Positions 25,934 to 33,843 of a stretch of 64,000 nt of DNA are shown piece after piece; within the stretch, counting starts at the first letter, position 1, and each line of letters opens with the position of its first letter. The notes below the pieces were generated by a model. The model did not search any database and was not told the DNA's origin. It saw only the letters and a list, made by a program, of their open reading frames with translations. Position numbers and translations under genes: made by a program. The stretch comes from CAVTWH01 sp963738365 (lineage in GTDB: Bacteria > Actinomycetota > Actinomycetes > Mycobacteriales > Micromonosporaceae), in contig CAVTWH010000010.1 in assembly GCA_963738365.1 (NCBI GenBank), positions 1,240,001 to 1,304,000 on the forward strand, written 5' to 3'.

Positions 25934-27538
25934 CTATACGGGGGGCAGGCCGAGCGCCGTGGCAACCATGCGAGCGACAGCCGTCTGGCCTGCCACAAGG
26001 GGGTGCGCCTGGCGTTGATCCGTGCCGTAGCTCAGGGGGTTGACTGGGAACACCCAGGAGTCTGTCGTGCACAGCTCGTGCCCGGCAAGGGCGTTCTGAA
26101 CCGAGACGAAGCGGACTCCGGTCGCGGTGGCCGCCTGTTGGAGGACAGTGTCGAGGGCGAGGGAGAGTTGGTTGGCTCGGTCGCGCTCTATCGGCGTGAG
26201 CCAGCCGCAGGTGGCGTTGCCTGACTGGTTCTGGGGGAACAGCCGGGGGTAGCCGACGAGGACGACCTGTGCCTGGGGGGCGGCCGTTTCGATGTTGTTG
26301 ATGAGTGTGACCAGGCGTGCGCGAAGGTCGCGTACCTGGGCGAGGTTCTGATCGAAGTGGGCCAGGCACTCCCGGAAGAAGCAGTCACCGATGATCGCGG
26401 CGAATCCGATGTCGTTACCGCCGATGGTCAGCGTTACCCGGCCAACGTGGGTGCCGGTGGTGTGCAGCTGGTTCTCAACGGCCTGCAGCCGGGACAGTTG
26501 GCTCTGGTTGTCGGGTGCGAGCGTCTGTTGACTCTCGTAGAGGCTGAACACCGTCGCGCCGGAACAGGCCAGGTGGTACTCGGGTCTTACGCCGAGAAGG
26601 CGAGGCCAGGCGGCCGAGGAGCGGTGGCACATGTCGGCCCCTGGAGTGTCGGTCGGGAGATCGAACGTGGGGTTGCCCTCGCCGGAGGAGTAGGAGTCGC
26701 CGAGTGCGACATATGCGGGTTGGCCGTTTCGTGGCACGAAGGTGATTTCGTTATCTTCGCCGGAGAAGGTCGAGAACTCGACGGAACTTGTTACGAGCGG
26801 CGCCTGTGCCGCGTCAACCATGGTCAGGTGTGTAACGTTCCATTTCGCCGGTGGATGCGTGATATCGGCATAGGTGTATGGGGCGTACTGGATGATGCAG
26901 CTGTCATCCACGCTTGCCATCTGGGGCAGGCTGGCGACGGTCTTGTGGTTAAGCCCGGGGCGTTCAAAGATGCAATCAGCAGTTTTTCCGTGTCCCTTGT
27001 ATGGGACATGGAGGTCGATAGGCTTTTCGTCCTCGCCGGTTGCGAAGTGTTGAACGTAGGCTTGGAAGTACACTGAGCCGTTCTCGAAGGTCACGCTAGT
27101 GTCGACGTAGTCGCCAGGTACGAGTGGGGTGCTCGGCTCGAAAAAAACTGCGTCGGCTGGGAGGACCTCGTACCACACGGAATACTTCGGCATCCCGTTG
27201 ACGCATGCCATATCGAATCCGTCTTGGGCGAGTTGCGAGCCTGTGTATCCGTCAAATCCCACCCACACGTCCGCTTGCTGCGGCCGCGAAGTGCAGGTGA
27301 TTGACGGAACTACGAGCGCTTGCTCGACCGACCAGGATGCTGCGTGCAGGTCCGGTTGTACGACATAACCGGCCCAGGTGCCACTCGTGTTCTCGGTTGT
27401 CGATCCGACTTTAGTAACCGTTTTGGCGGTGTTGGCCGTTGTTGAAGCTCCGGCCACCCCACTACTTAGGACGACGACCGTCAACGCTATCGCTGTACAG
27501 AGCAGCGCTGAGCTTCGTCGGGATCTTCTCGGCAGCAT
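25934..27538 (-). CDS. Secreted G1-type glutamic peptidase / SGNH hydrolase fusion
   Basis: 534 residues. A signal peptide ends around ASG/VAGA-31. Residues ~50-265 have the eqolisin (peptidase G1) sandwich: TSGTWAGYV, WVGFDGYTGSQLAQDG with candidate catalytic Gln105, KYSVWYEVLP and DCIFERPG with candidate Glu192. Residues ~274-534 are an SGNH/GDSL esterase: YVALGDSYSSGEG (Ser282), LTIGGNDIGF and DQRQAHPL (His of the triad). Both active sites look complete. ATG 27538 is preceded by CATAAT plus six bases, a leaderless promoter. It lies between two integrase remnants, so it is probably horizontally acquired. The likely role is outside the cell on protein and ester substrates. Confidence 0.82.
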   Translation of the reverse strand: MLPRRSRRSSALLCTAIALTVVVLSSGVAGASTTANTAKTVTKVGSTTENTSGTWAGYVVQPDLHAASWSVEQALVVPSITCTSRPQQADVWVGFDGYTGSQLAQDGFDMACVNGMPKYSVWYEVLPADAVFFEPSTPLVPGDYVDTSVTFENGSVYFQAYVQHFATGEDEKPIDLHVPYKGHGKTADCIFERPGLNHKTVASLPQMASVDDSCIIQYAPYTYADITHPPAKWNVTHLTMVDAAQAPLVTSSVEFSTFSGEDNEITFVPRNGQPAYVALGDSYSSGEGNPTFDLPTDTPGADMCHRSSAAWPRLLGVRPEYHLACSGATVFSLYESQQTLAPDNQSQLSRLQAVENQLHTTGTHVGRVTLTIGGNDIGFAAIIGDCFFRECLAHFDQNLAQVRDLRARLVTLINNIETAAPQAQVVLVGYPRLFPQNQSGNATCGWLTPIERDRANQLSLALDTVLQQAATATGVRFVSVQNALAGHELCTTDSWVFPVNPLSYGTDQRQAHPLVAGQTAVARMVATALGLPPV

Positions 27539-27544
27539 GTTCAG

Positions 27545-27550
27545 ATTATG
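27545..27550 (-). promoter_or_regulatory. -10 element CATAAT, leaderless promoter
   Basis: Minus-strand CATAAT is followed by CTGAAC and ATG 27538 of the peptidase/hydrolase fusion. Confidence 0.55.
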
Positions 27551-27681
27551 CGAACGTGTCCGCAGTGGAGGAACCACCGACTGGCTGGTCTTGGCCGCCT
27601 TGCGTACTGGCGTACCCCGACCCCGCGATATCCCACGCCACCCGAATGCAGGAACCGGTCTGGTAGAACCCTCACTTCGCC

Positions 27682-27819
27682 AACGCGGGGGTACCACCGC
27701 AACACGTGGCCGAATAGGCCCGACACAGCCTCCACTTTGCTGAAGGTCTACGCCAAGTGCGTCGGCGGCGAGCGGGCAGCCCTCCGCTCGGATCGATGCA
27801 GCGCTGAAAGGCAGTGTGA
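27682..27819 (+). pseudogene. Degenerate C-terminal remnant of a second integrase
   Basis: Across small frame shifts this reads NAGVPPQHVAE, then LLKVYAKCVGGERAA and a degenerate end, homologous to the C-terminus of the intact integrase and to the remnant at 25687. It stands immediately before the left copy of the 176-bp repeat, the same position the intact integrase has before the right copy. It is therefore the int end of an earlier element left behind in the same tRNA-Ser site. Confidence 0.75.
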
Positions 27820-27856
27820 GCAGCACGGAGACCGGCCGGATTTCCGCAGCCATTCC

Positions 27857-28032
27857 GCACAGACACCCGTGGAAGCCCGTCTACAGCCGTACACAACTGG
27901 ACACCAGACAGGCCAGGCCGCGATCTCCGGAGCCCCGGAAAACGCGGCCTGGCCTGCTGGTTTGCTTGTGGGAGCGGAGGGCGTGGGATTCGAACCCACG
28001 AGGAACATCACTGCCCCTAGCAGTTTTCAAGA
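27857..28032. repeat. Left attachment site (attL): 176-bp repeat with tRNA-Ser 3' fragment
   Basis: Matches 46441-46616 with four mismatches and no gap (offset 18,584). The inner 58 bp (27975-28032) are an exact copy of the 3' part of the tRNA-Ser gene from the discriminator base to the anticodon loop (minus strand), ending at TTTTCAAGA. The outer part carries the tRNA terminator hairpin (27909-27922 with 27943-27956). This is the product of integrase-mediated insertion at the tRNA. Confidence 0.93.
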
Positions 28033-28120
28033 GAGCGACCACCTGCCTCTTGACCTGGGCGCGAACTGGTCCGTCCCCGTACTTCGTCACACATTCCGCA
28101 GACCTTGCGTCTGGGCGGGT

Positions 28121-28750
28121 CTACGACCGCCTGACCGCGGCCACTCGGCGACCAAAGTGGATGGGTGCCGAGCCCCCGTCCTGGTCGCGGCACGGATGCC
28201 CCACGACCGCCCCGCAGGCACGGCACGGTACCGTCCTCGTCTGTTGATCCGTCACCTGCTGCGCAAGTTGCTGGGCGACCTTGAGAGCCCGCGAGCTCTC
28301 AGGCGGTGCTGTCCGCTGACCTCGCGTCGGCCCTGCGCCGTCGTCGACTCGTAGCCTGCGCCGGCCACCGCCATCGCGGCTCACGGCATCGAACGCCGAA
28401 ATTACCCGCCGCCCGCTGACCGGGTCTACTCGCTCCGTGGCCGTTCGTCGACGAGTGAGTTCTGCCTGGGTACGGTGCGCGTCTGTTCGTGACTCCGTCG
28501 GCCCGTCTTGGCGGACGTCTGATGCCCGACCGGCGTTGCGGCCCTGGCCGCGTAGCTTTTTGTACTCTGACTGTTGAGCCAGCTTGCGACGGTCGGCGTG
28601 TCCGGCGGACACTGCCGCCCCATATTGATTACGGCACGGATCACCAGCTCTTGCCAGGCATCGGGGGCACCGGCGCTCGCGAACCTGCGCAGTGGTGACC
28701 GGCACGTCCGGGGTGTAACGGTCACGCCAGGAGGTATCCCGCCTACTCAC
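28121..28750 (-). CDS. Phage-type zinc-finger protein, two Cys-His motifs
   Basis: 209 residues with two copies of a CxxC-x(6)-C...H module: RRCPRCLARAGDPCRNQYG with AGHADRR at residues ~27-55, and VPCRACGAVVGHPCRDQDG with IHFGRR near the C-terminus. This matches the small DNA-binding zinc domains found in actinophages and mobile elements. The middle is Arg/Thr-rich and looks disordered. GTG 28750 is the start. It is the first gene inside attL and points toward the attachment site, so it may act in element maintenance. No enzyme domain is visible. Confidence 0.72.
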   Translation of the reverse strand: MSRRDTSWRDRYTPDVPVTTAQVRERRCPRCLARAGDPCRNQYGAAVSAGHADRRKLAQQSEYKKLRGQGRNAGRASDVRQDGPTESRTDAHRTQAELTRRRTATERVDPVSGRRVISAFDAVSRDGGGRRRLRVDDGAGPTRGQRTAPPESSRALKVAQQLAQQVTDQQTRTVPCRACGAVVGHPCRDQDGGSAPIHFGRRVAAVRRS

Positions 28751-29070
28751 CAGGGAAGCCTACGAGCATCGCCGCTGCTCTGGTGGTAACGATGCCGCGA
28801 CTCTCGGGGTGGACATGGAGAGCTGGCTCACGTCACCGACGACTTCGCGGGTTCCTGCCGGTGCATACGTTCCGTGCAACCGGACGGGTGTCCGTGGCGC
28901 ACGCCACCTACGCAGCTACACCCGCCGTGACTCACGCCAGTCTCTCGACAGGGGCCGACGCCGATGGCCGTCGAGTGCCCTACAGATGAAACATCCGAGC
29001 CGTGTCTGTACGAGACGGCCCCTGTCGGACCATATGGAAGGAAAATCCGGGTATGGGGGTTGACAACTGA

Positions 29071-29096
29071 GATACTGTCGGTCGACCGACAGTATC
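29071..29096. promoter_or_regulatory. Perfect 26-bp palindrome, probable operator
   Basis: The left arm GATACTGTCGGTC is followed at once by its exact reverse complement GACCGACAGTATC. It sits 100 bp before the start of the three-gene cassette, just downstream of TTGACA (29060-29065) and upstream of a TAGTGT -10 (29131-29136). Size and symmetry are typical of TetR-family operators; no tetR gene is nearby. Confidence 0.8.
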
Positions 29097-29196
29097 GAGC
29101 GTGTACGTGGGGCAACCGGCGAGTAACGGCTAGTGTTGACTGATCACGGTGGTCTGTCCCGCCGCCGTGACACTGGATGGAGTGTCGTGATCTCGA

Positions 29197-30021
29197 ATGA
29201 GTGAGAGCGCTGCCCTCGCTTTCGACCGCCCGCCAATCGCGGAGGTGGTCGCGGCCGTTTCTTTCAATCAGCTTCCCGACTCGACAGTCGCGCAATATGG
29301 GATCTTCTGGCACAAGTATCTAGCGAACGAGTTTCCGCAGATCAAGCAAATGCCGCCGGTGTCTCGGCCCGTAGAGCGGTTCGGCCCTGCGTCGACACTC
29401 CGGGATGTTCCGTTCGTCATCGAATCTGAGTACAGATCGCCTCGCCTGTGGTTCATCAACGGTCCGGGCGACGAAGTGGTACAAATGCAGGCGGATTGGT
29501 TCGCTTGTAACTGGCGGCGGATCGAGCCCGAAACGGTTTACAGTCATTGGGCTGCTCGTCGTCGCGTCTTCTCACGATGGTTCGAGCAGTTCCGCGCGTT
29601 CGTGGGAGATGTATCTAGCACCGAGGTAGTGCCAACTCAGTGCGAGGTTACCTACATTAATCATATTGAATCTGGTTTGACTTGGAAGAATCATAGCGAG
29701 GCATCTAAGATTTTCCGTTCGGTCGGCGCTTCGGAGGTTTCTGGGTTCCTCGAAAGGGAAAATGTCCGATTTAACCAGTCATTCATTCTCAATGATTCGC
29801 TGGGAGTTCCTGCCGGCCGACTGCATGTCAGTGTTCAGCCTGCGCTGAAGTCCGAGGATCATTCTCCTATCTATGTACTTGAGCTGACCGTCAGAGGGAA
29901 GCCAACTACCCCTGATTTGAAGGGTATCGAAGATTTTCTGGACCAAGGGCGTGCGGCGATCAACGCCACGTTCGGCGCTATAACCTCCGACGAAATTCAA
30001 CGGGAATGGGGAGTCCGATGA
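29197..30021 (+). CDS. TIGR04255 family protein
   Basis: 274 residues. The sporadically distributed TIGR04255 family is recognised from the N-terminal ALAFDRPPIAEVVAAVSFNQ, the strand SPRLWFINGPGDEVVQMQAD followed by WFACNWRR, and the late ...GRAAINATFGAITSDEIQREWG. Family function is not established; it often lies in mobile or defence-rich regions. GC content and codon choice are clearly lower in GC than the flanking genes. Its TGA overlaps the next ATG (ATGA), and the third gene is coupled the same way, so the three products are made together. A 26-bp palindrome lies upstream. Confidence 0.85.
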   Translation: MSESAALAFDRPPIAEVVAAVSFNQLPDSTVAQYGIFWHKYLANEFPQIKQMPPVSRPVERFGPASTLRDVPFVIESEYRSPRLWFINGPGDEVVQMQADWFACNWRRIEPETVYSHWAARRRVFSRWFEQFRAFVGDVSSTEVVPTQCEVTYINHIESGLTWKNHSEASKIFRSVGASEVSGFLERENVRFNQSFILNDSLGVPAGRLHVSVQPALKSEDHSPIYVLELTVRGKPTTPDLKGIEDFLDQGRAAINATFGAITSDEIQREWGVR

Positions 30022-30569
30022 GCGTCGCGGTTTGGGAGGAACGGCCCGGTCAGGCGGAATCAACTGCCACAGCTCTCCGTGGCGGAACTTGGCGAAGTGG
30101 TGCCTACGGCGTAATTTCCGAGGCGACGAGCATTATTTCCTCGGGCCTGGTTCGTTACGTCTCAACCTTCGGTGGCATTGCTGTTAGCCAGGAGGCTGGT
30201 ACATGGATGAAGGACGCCAGACGCGACCTTGAAACTTGGTTGGCATTGCCGGACGGTTGGGACTCATTTGGCGCCAAGCGCATCTCGGCGGACAATGCCA
30301 GATTCGCCCTAAGCTTGATGGAGAACCTTGCTGCGCTGGACGTGCCGCGGCCCTTCATTACCGGAACCACAGAGGGTGGCATCAATCTTCAGTGGCAGTC
30401 GGACCTGTTCGATATACAGGTGTGCTACGAAGGCCCCGAGGCCTACGGGTATTGGCTGGACAAGGAAACTTATGAGGAGTGGGAGGGATCTCTCGCCGGG
30501 AATTTGTCCAACTTCCTGCCCTTCATGGAGCGTCATCTCCTGAATGAGAGTGAATCGCCCAAGCAATGA
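30018..30569 (+). CDS. Hypothetical protein of the TIGR04255 cassette
   Basis: 183 residues, second gene of the coupled trio. It shows a helical region around the conserved phrase LETWLALPDGWDSFGAKRIS, then VPRPFITGTTEGGINLQWQS and a beta-rich C-terminal part. The 'GWDSFGA...GGINLQW' pair recurs in short proteins encoded next to TIGR04255 genes, as far as I recall; no enzymatic residue is evident. ATG 30018 overlaps the upstream stop (ATGA). The stop itself overlaps the third gene. Function unknown. Confidence 0.7.
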   Translation: MSVAVWEERPGQAESTATALRGGTWRSGAYGVISEATSIISSGLVRYVSTFGGIAVSQEAGTWMKDARRDLETWLALPDGWDSFGAKRISADNARFALSLMENLAALDVPRPFITGTTEGGINLQWQSDLFDIQVCYEGPEAYGYWLDKETYEEWEGSLAGNLSNFLPFMERHLLNESESPKQ

Positions 30570-31054
30570 CTCAGACGCCCCCTCAGGAGTTCGCCGACGA
30601 CGAATCGATTTCTGACGGTGATGTCGTCTACAGGCGCATTCTTTGTCGATTTATTGAATGGGTCAAGATTGACGCGGACGGCGACATACCAATTCCGAGT
30701 CAGGGATTCCAAGATTATTCGGCCGAGATAGCTCGTAGCAAGTTTAAGCTTCCCGGCGCCTGCATGTCAGTGGATCTGCGTTCGGCATGCGTCGATCACG
30801 GGATAGAGGTTGCTGACTTGTTGGCGGACTATGCAGGAGACGGTATCGTCGAGCTGGATGTGAGCGCTCTCCGGGCCTTGAAGTCTGCCGATGGGCAGAA
30901 TTGGCAGCAAGGGATCATGAGAAATCCTATGCCTGACAAGCCATCCCACGCAGTTTCTTTCGCGGTGGCAGGCAAGAAGACTAAGGGTATGCAGGGGGCG
31001 CTATCTCGCATCGCTCGGTGGGTTGTTAGGCCGCAGCGACCTGCCGGCGCGTAG
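30566..31054 (+). CDS. Hypothetical protein, third gene of the TIGR04255 cassette
   Basis: 162 residues beginning at ATG 30566 inside the preceding stop (ATGA). Visible segments: RILCRFIEWVKIDADGDIPI, DYSAEIARSKFKLPGACMSV, and a basic C-terminus (KKTKGMQGALSRIARWVVRP). No family recognised. Low-GC codon usage matches the other two genes and differs from the AICE backbone, so the trio moved as a unit. Confidence 0.65.
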   Translation: MTQTPPQEFADDESISDGDVVYRRILCRFIEWVKIDADGDIPIPSQGFQDYSAEIARSKFKLPGACMSVDLRSACVDHGIEVADLLADYAGDGIVELDVSALRALKSADGQNWQQGIMRNPMPDKPSHAVSFAVAGKKTKGMQGALSRIARWVVRPQRPAGA

Positions 31055-31491
31055 TAGGACGGCGGGCGCCGGAGCGGAGGCTCTGCCCGTCTCGTCGACT
31101 ACATTTGGCTCGCTCCACGGCGTCGTGATGCAGTGTAATTGTTCTCGATCTCGGACGTTTCATTGGGATCGACTTGTCTGTATTGCTATTGGTCTGTACT
31201 TCATCCGCGCAGCACGCTTCAAGGGAACGACCACATGCGTCCTGACCTTGGCTTGGTTCCAACCGTCGCCGTACTCCGTCGGGCATTCCACGCCCCTCCG
31301 ACGTCGGCTGAAATGTTCCCGCCGGTCCTCAAAGCGGTCCGCGTTTCAGGGCGCTGCACATCGCGGAGCATCGAAGCCTGATGTTCGGCCGGGTCATCCG
31401 GCAACGTCGGGCAGGTTCGCAAAGCAAGCCGCCGCCCAATTCCCGCGTCCTTAGCATCGGATGGGCATCAATTGGGCGGCGGGTCACTTGG
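31055..31491. other. Intergenic region with a diverged copy of the attL right flank
   Basis: No gene seen. Positions about 31213-31292 resemble 28026-28101, the sequence directly right of attL: both start at TTCAAG, the anticodon-loop core, followed by GACCAC, TGACCT, CCGTACT and CATTCC in the same order, at roughly 70% identity by eye. This may be the end of an older element. Confidence 0.5.
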
Positions 31492-33018
31492 TCAGGCAGC
31501 AGCAGGTCGAGCGCCCTCACCCCGGCGGCGCAGTGCCGCACGATCTTCCGCGCTTGGCTTGATCTTCGAGGCCGACTGCTTCGGGCGCGCGTCGATGACG
31601 ACGGGCTCAATCTTGATTGAGTTGCGCTCGGAGGCGAGGGCCGCCGCCTGTCTGACCTTCTCGATCTTCTCGGCCGAGAGGTCGCTGTCGGACATGGCCA
31701 CCGCGACGTAGAACGCGGACTTGATCTCCTCGGCTCGGGCGTACGTGGGCACCTGGGCCAGGACGCCGTCCCAGAGGTGGGAGCTAGCCATCAATTTCAT
31801 CTCGACCAAGGCGCGGGCCTCCCAGCCTTTCGAGAATACGAAATCGACCGGGCCGAGTCCTGCGTTGGCCTCCCCCACCATGTAGACGTGAGCGGCCTTG
31901 CAGTAGTGCTGAGCGACCATACGGAACGCCGCCTGTACCGCTTTCTCCTCCCTCGGCTCGTCCTTGTACCAAAGCAACGTCCATCCGTCCGAATCCTCCA
32001 ACGAGTGTCGGTACGCCTCGATGATCTCGCGGACAAAAGCATCGAAGTCATCGACGCTCGCCGGCTTGACGCGGAGCGGCGGAAGTGAGGCTTCCTGACG
32101 CTGGAGATCGCGAGCACGGACGATCTTCTTGGGATCTTCGAAGACGTCGTAGGGAGGGTGCTCCCGTCCCTCCAACGACCGGAGGTAGTCCTCCACGATG
32201 GTCGGATTCTGCCGGGCGAGCCTCGCCCGGATCTCCTTCGTGACGGCCTTCGACACGTCATAGTTGAAATTTGTGCGAAGTGTCTCCGCGTAGTTGATCT
32301 CCGCGAAGTCCCAGAAGCCCTCGGAGGTCGCCACCGGGATGTCCCGCAGGAAGCGCTCAGGAACGAGCAGAATCGGCAACCGCACTGGAACCTGTGGCCC
32401 GCTCCGGCGCCGACGCCTCTTCACGAACGGATTGAGGGGCAGTTCCACGTCACGATCCTGCCAGCGCCCGTCCTCGCTCCATGAGGCTTTAGGCACACGG
32501 AACTTCTCCATCGGGATTCCGTGGCGGCGACAGACCTCTTGTGTGTAGGCGATGAACTCGGACTTGAGGATGTTGCAGATCGTGTCGGACATTCTGTCCA
32601 GCCCGAAACCGCCAGTGAACAGCGCCAGCGCTTCCATGTGTTCCAGAGTGTCCATGTCCACACGGATGGCGGTCTCGACGCCCGCTAGCATGCATTCCTG
32701 CAAGCGCGGGCCCGAGCCATTGCCTAGAGGAGAGCCTGTAGATACGCCGAGGCAAAACTCGGCTGGTTCCGGAAATAGCAGCATGTTCGCTGCCTTCTTC
32801 CAGGCCAACGACTCCCGGTTTCCTCCCGAGTCCCGGATGAGCCCGAAGATCATCCCGAAGAAGTCCAGCACCCGGTCGTGCGACGGCACCCAAGGACCCT
32901 CGGTCTCGTCGTAGATCCGAAACGGGTCGACCGCGAGGGCGGTGTCCGATTCAAGATCAATGTCAAACCAGTCGTCCTCGCGACGGGGGGTGACCTTGAA
33001 GTAGCGCGAGAAGCGCAT
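31492..33018 (-). CDS. PD-(D/E)XK-like nuclease with novel N-terminal region
   Basis: 508 residues, soluble. The C-terminal quarter carries a PD-(D/E)XK pattern: GPVDFVFSKGWEARALVEMK, giving Asp392, Glu406 and Lys408 on consecutive strands. The N-terminal ~370 residues (FSRYFKVTPRREDDWFDIDL, AVDPFRIYDETEGPWVPSHD, RVLDFFGMIFGLIRD) form a domain I do not recognise; it has the look of large proteins in phage-defence or restriction loci. ATG 33018 has AAGGTGGAG upstream. Transcribed alone toward attL, between the three-gene cassette and the AICE backbone. A restriction-like role is inference from fold and location. Confidence 0.7.
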   Translation of the reverse strand: MRFSRYFKVTPRREDDWFDIDLESDTALAVDPFRIYDETEGPWVPSHDRVLDFFGMIFGLIRDSGGNRESLAWKKAANMLLFPEPAEFCLGVSTGSPLGNGSGPRLQECMLAGVETAIRVDMDTLEHMEALALFTGGFGLDRMSDTICNILKSEFIAYTQEVCRRHGIPMEKFRVPKASWSEDGRWQDRDVELPLNPFVKRRRRRSGPQVPVRLPILLVPERFLRDIPVATSEGFWDFAEINYAETLRTNFNYDVSKAVTKEIRARLARQNPTIVEDYLRSLEGREHPPYDVFEDPKKIVRARDLQRQEASLPPLRVKPASVDDFDAFVREIIEAYRHSLEDSDGWTLLWYKDEPREEKAVQAAFRMVAQHYCKAAHVYMVGEANAGLGPVDFVFSKGWEARALVEMKLMASSHLWDGVLAQVPTYARAEEIKSAFYVAVAMSDSDLSAEKIEKVRQAAALASERNSIKIEPVVIDARPKQSASKIKPSAEDRAALRRRGEGARPAAA

Positions 33019-33843
33019 GGGGTGGCTCCACCTTTCGTTACAGACGCAAGAGGGCGTCTGAGCAGGTTGAACGCCACGCCGATCGGCCAACTGGCCCCGC
33101 GGTCCTTGTCGAATCGCAAGATCGATTGTTAAGGTCCAAGTGCAAGCCCGCCAAGGTTGCACCTGAGACCCCCGACCGACGTCCCCCAGACATCGGGTTG
33201 GGGGTCTCGGCGTTTATCAGACGACACGTTAGGTAGTCATCGGCGATTGGGCAACTTCGACACGCCGGTGTGGCCCGTGGGCGGCCGACCACAACATCGG
33301 CGGCCAAAGCTCCAGCCCACGGCCCCCATATTGTGGACAACGCTCGCTGTCGGACCGCTGTGATACTCTCCGCCACCTCCACCGTCCGCGCGTGTCGCCC
33401 CGGCGTGTCTTATACGGAGCGTAAGCGGGTTCCCGGAAGCCATAGCTGCACGTCAAACGCCTGTTCGAGCCGAGTGGGGTCTAATGTCTTGATCCACTAG
33501 AGGCCGTCGACGGGTTTTCTCGGGGTCATGTAGCTGTTGATCGTCCTGTGGATAACCTGTGGGCTCGTTGTGGATGCGCTCCCGTTGCCGGATCCGGAGA
33601 TGTTTTGTTGCGCCTCGCACCGCGTGCTCTATATGCACAATCAGGCGCTTTCTGATCACTCGCCGTACGGTGAGGGTCCGTACCCCGGAAAGGGCCGACT
33701 CGTCCCCGGGTCCAGGTCGACTTCCGTTGGGTGGAGTTCAGCGGCGGCCAGGCCGCCGGGCGCCGGTGATTCGCCGCGACGAGTGACGGGCTACACAGTC
33801 ACTGGAGTCGATCTAGGCTGCGGAGTCGATCTACGCTCCGGAT
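33019..33843. other. Intergenic region with DnaA-box-like sites and tandem promoters
   Basis: No gene is convincing. It contains TGTGGATAA (33547-33555), an exact DnaA-box consensus on the minus strand, with a near match TGTGGATG (33570-33577). Two copies of GGAGTCGATCTA with -10-like TAGGCT and TACGCT stand just before the next gene (33803-33837). Confidence 0.45.

Noticed and set aside
27975..28032. A second tRNA-Ser gene
   Set aside because: Only the 3' part up to the anticodon loop is present; the 5' half is missing, so it is an att fragment.
28121..28750. Zinc-finger gene as a transposase
   Set aside because: No DDE or HUH motif and no terminal inverted repeats nearby.
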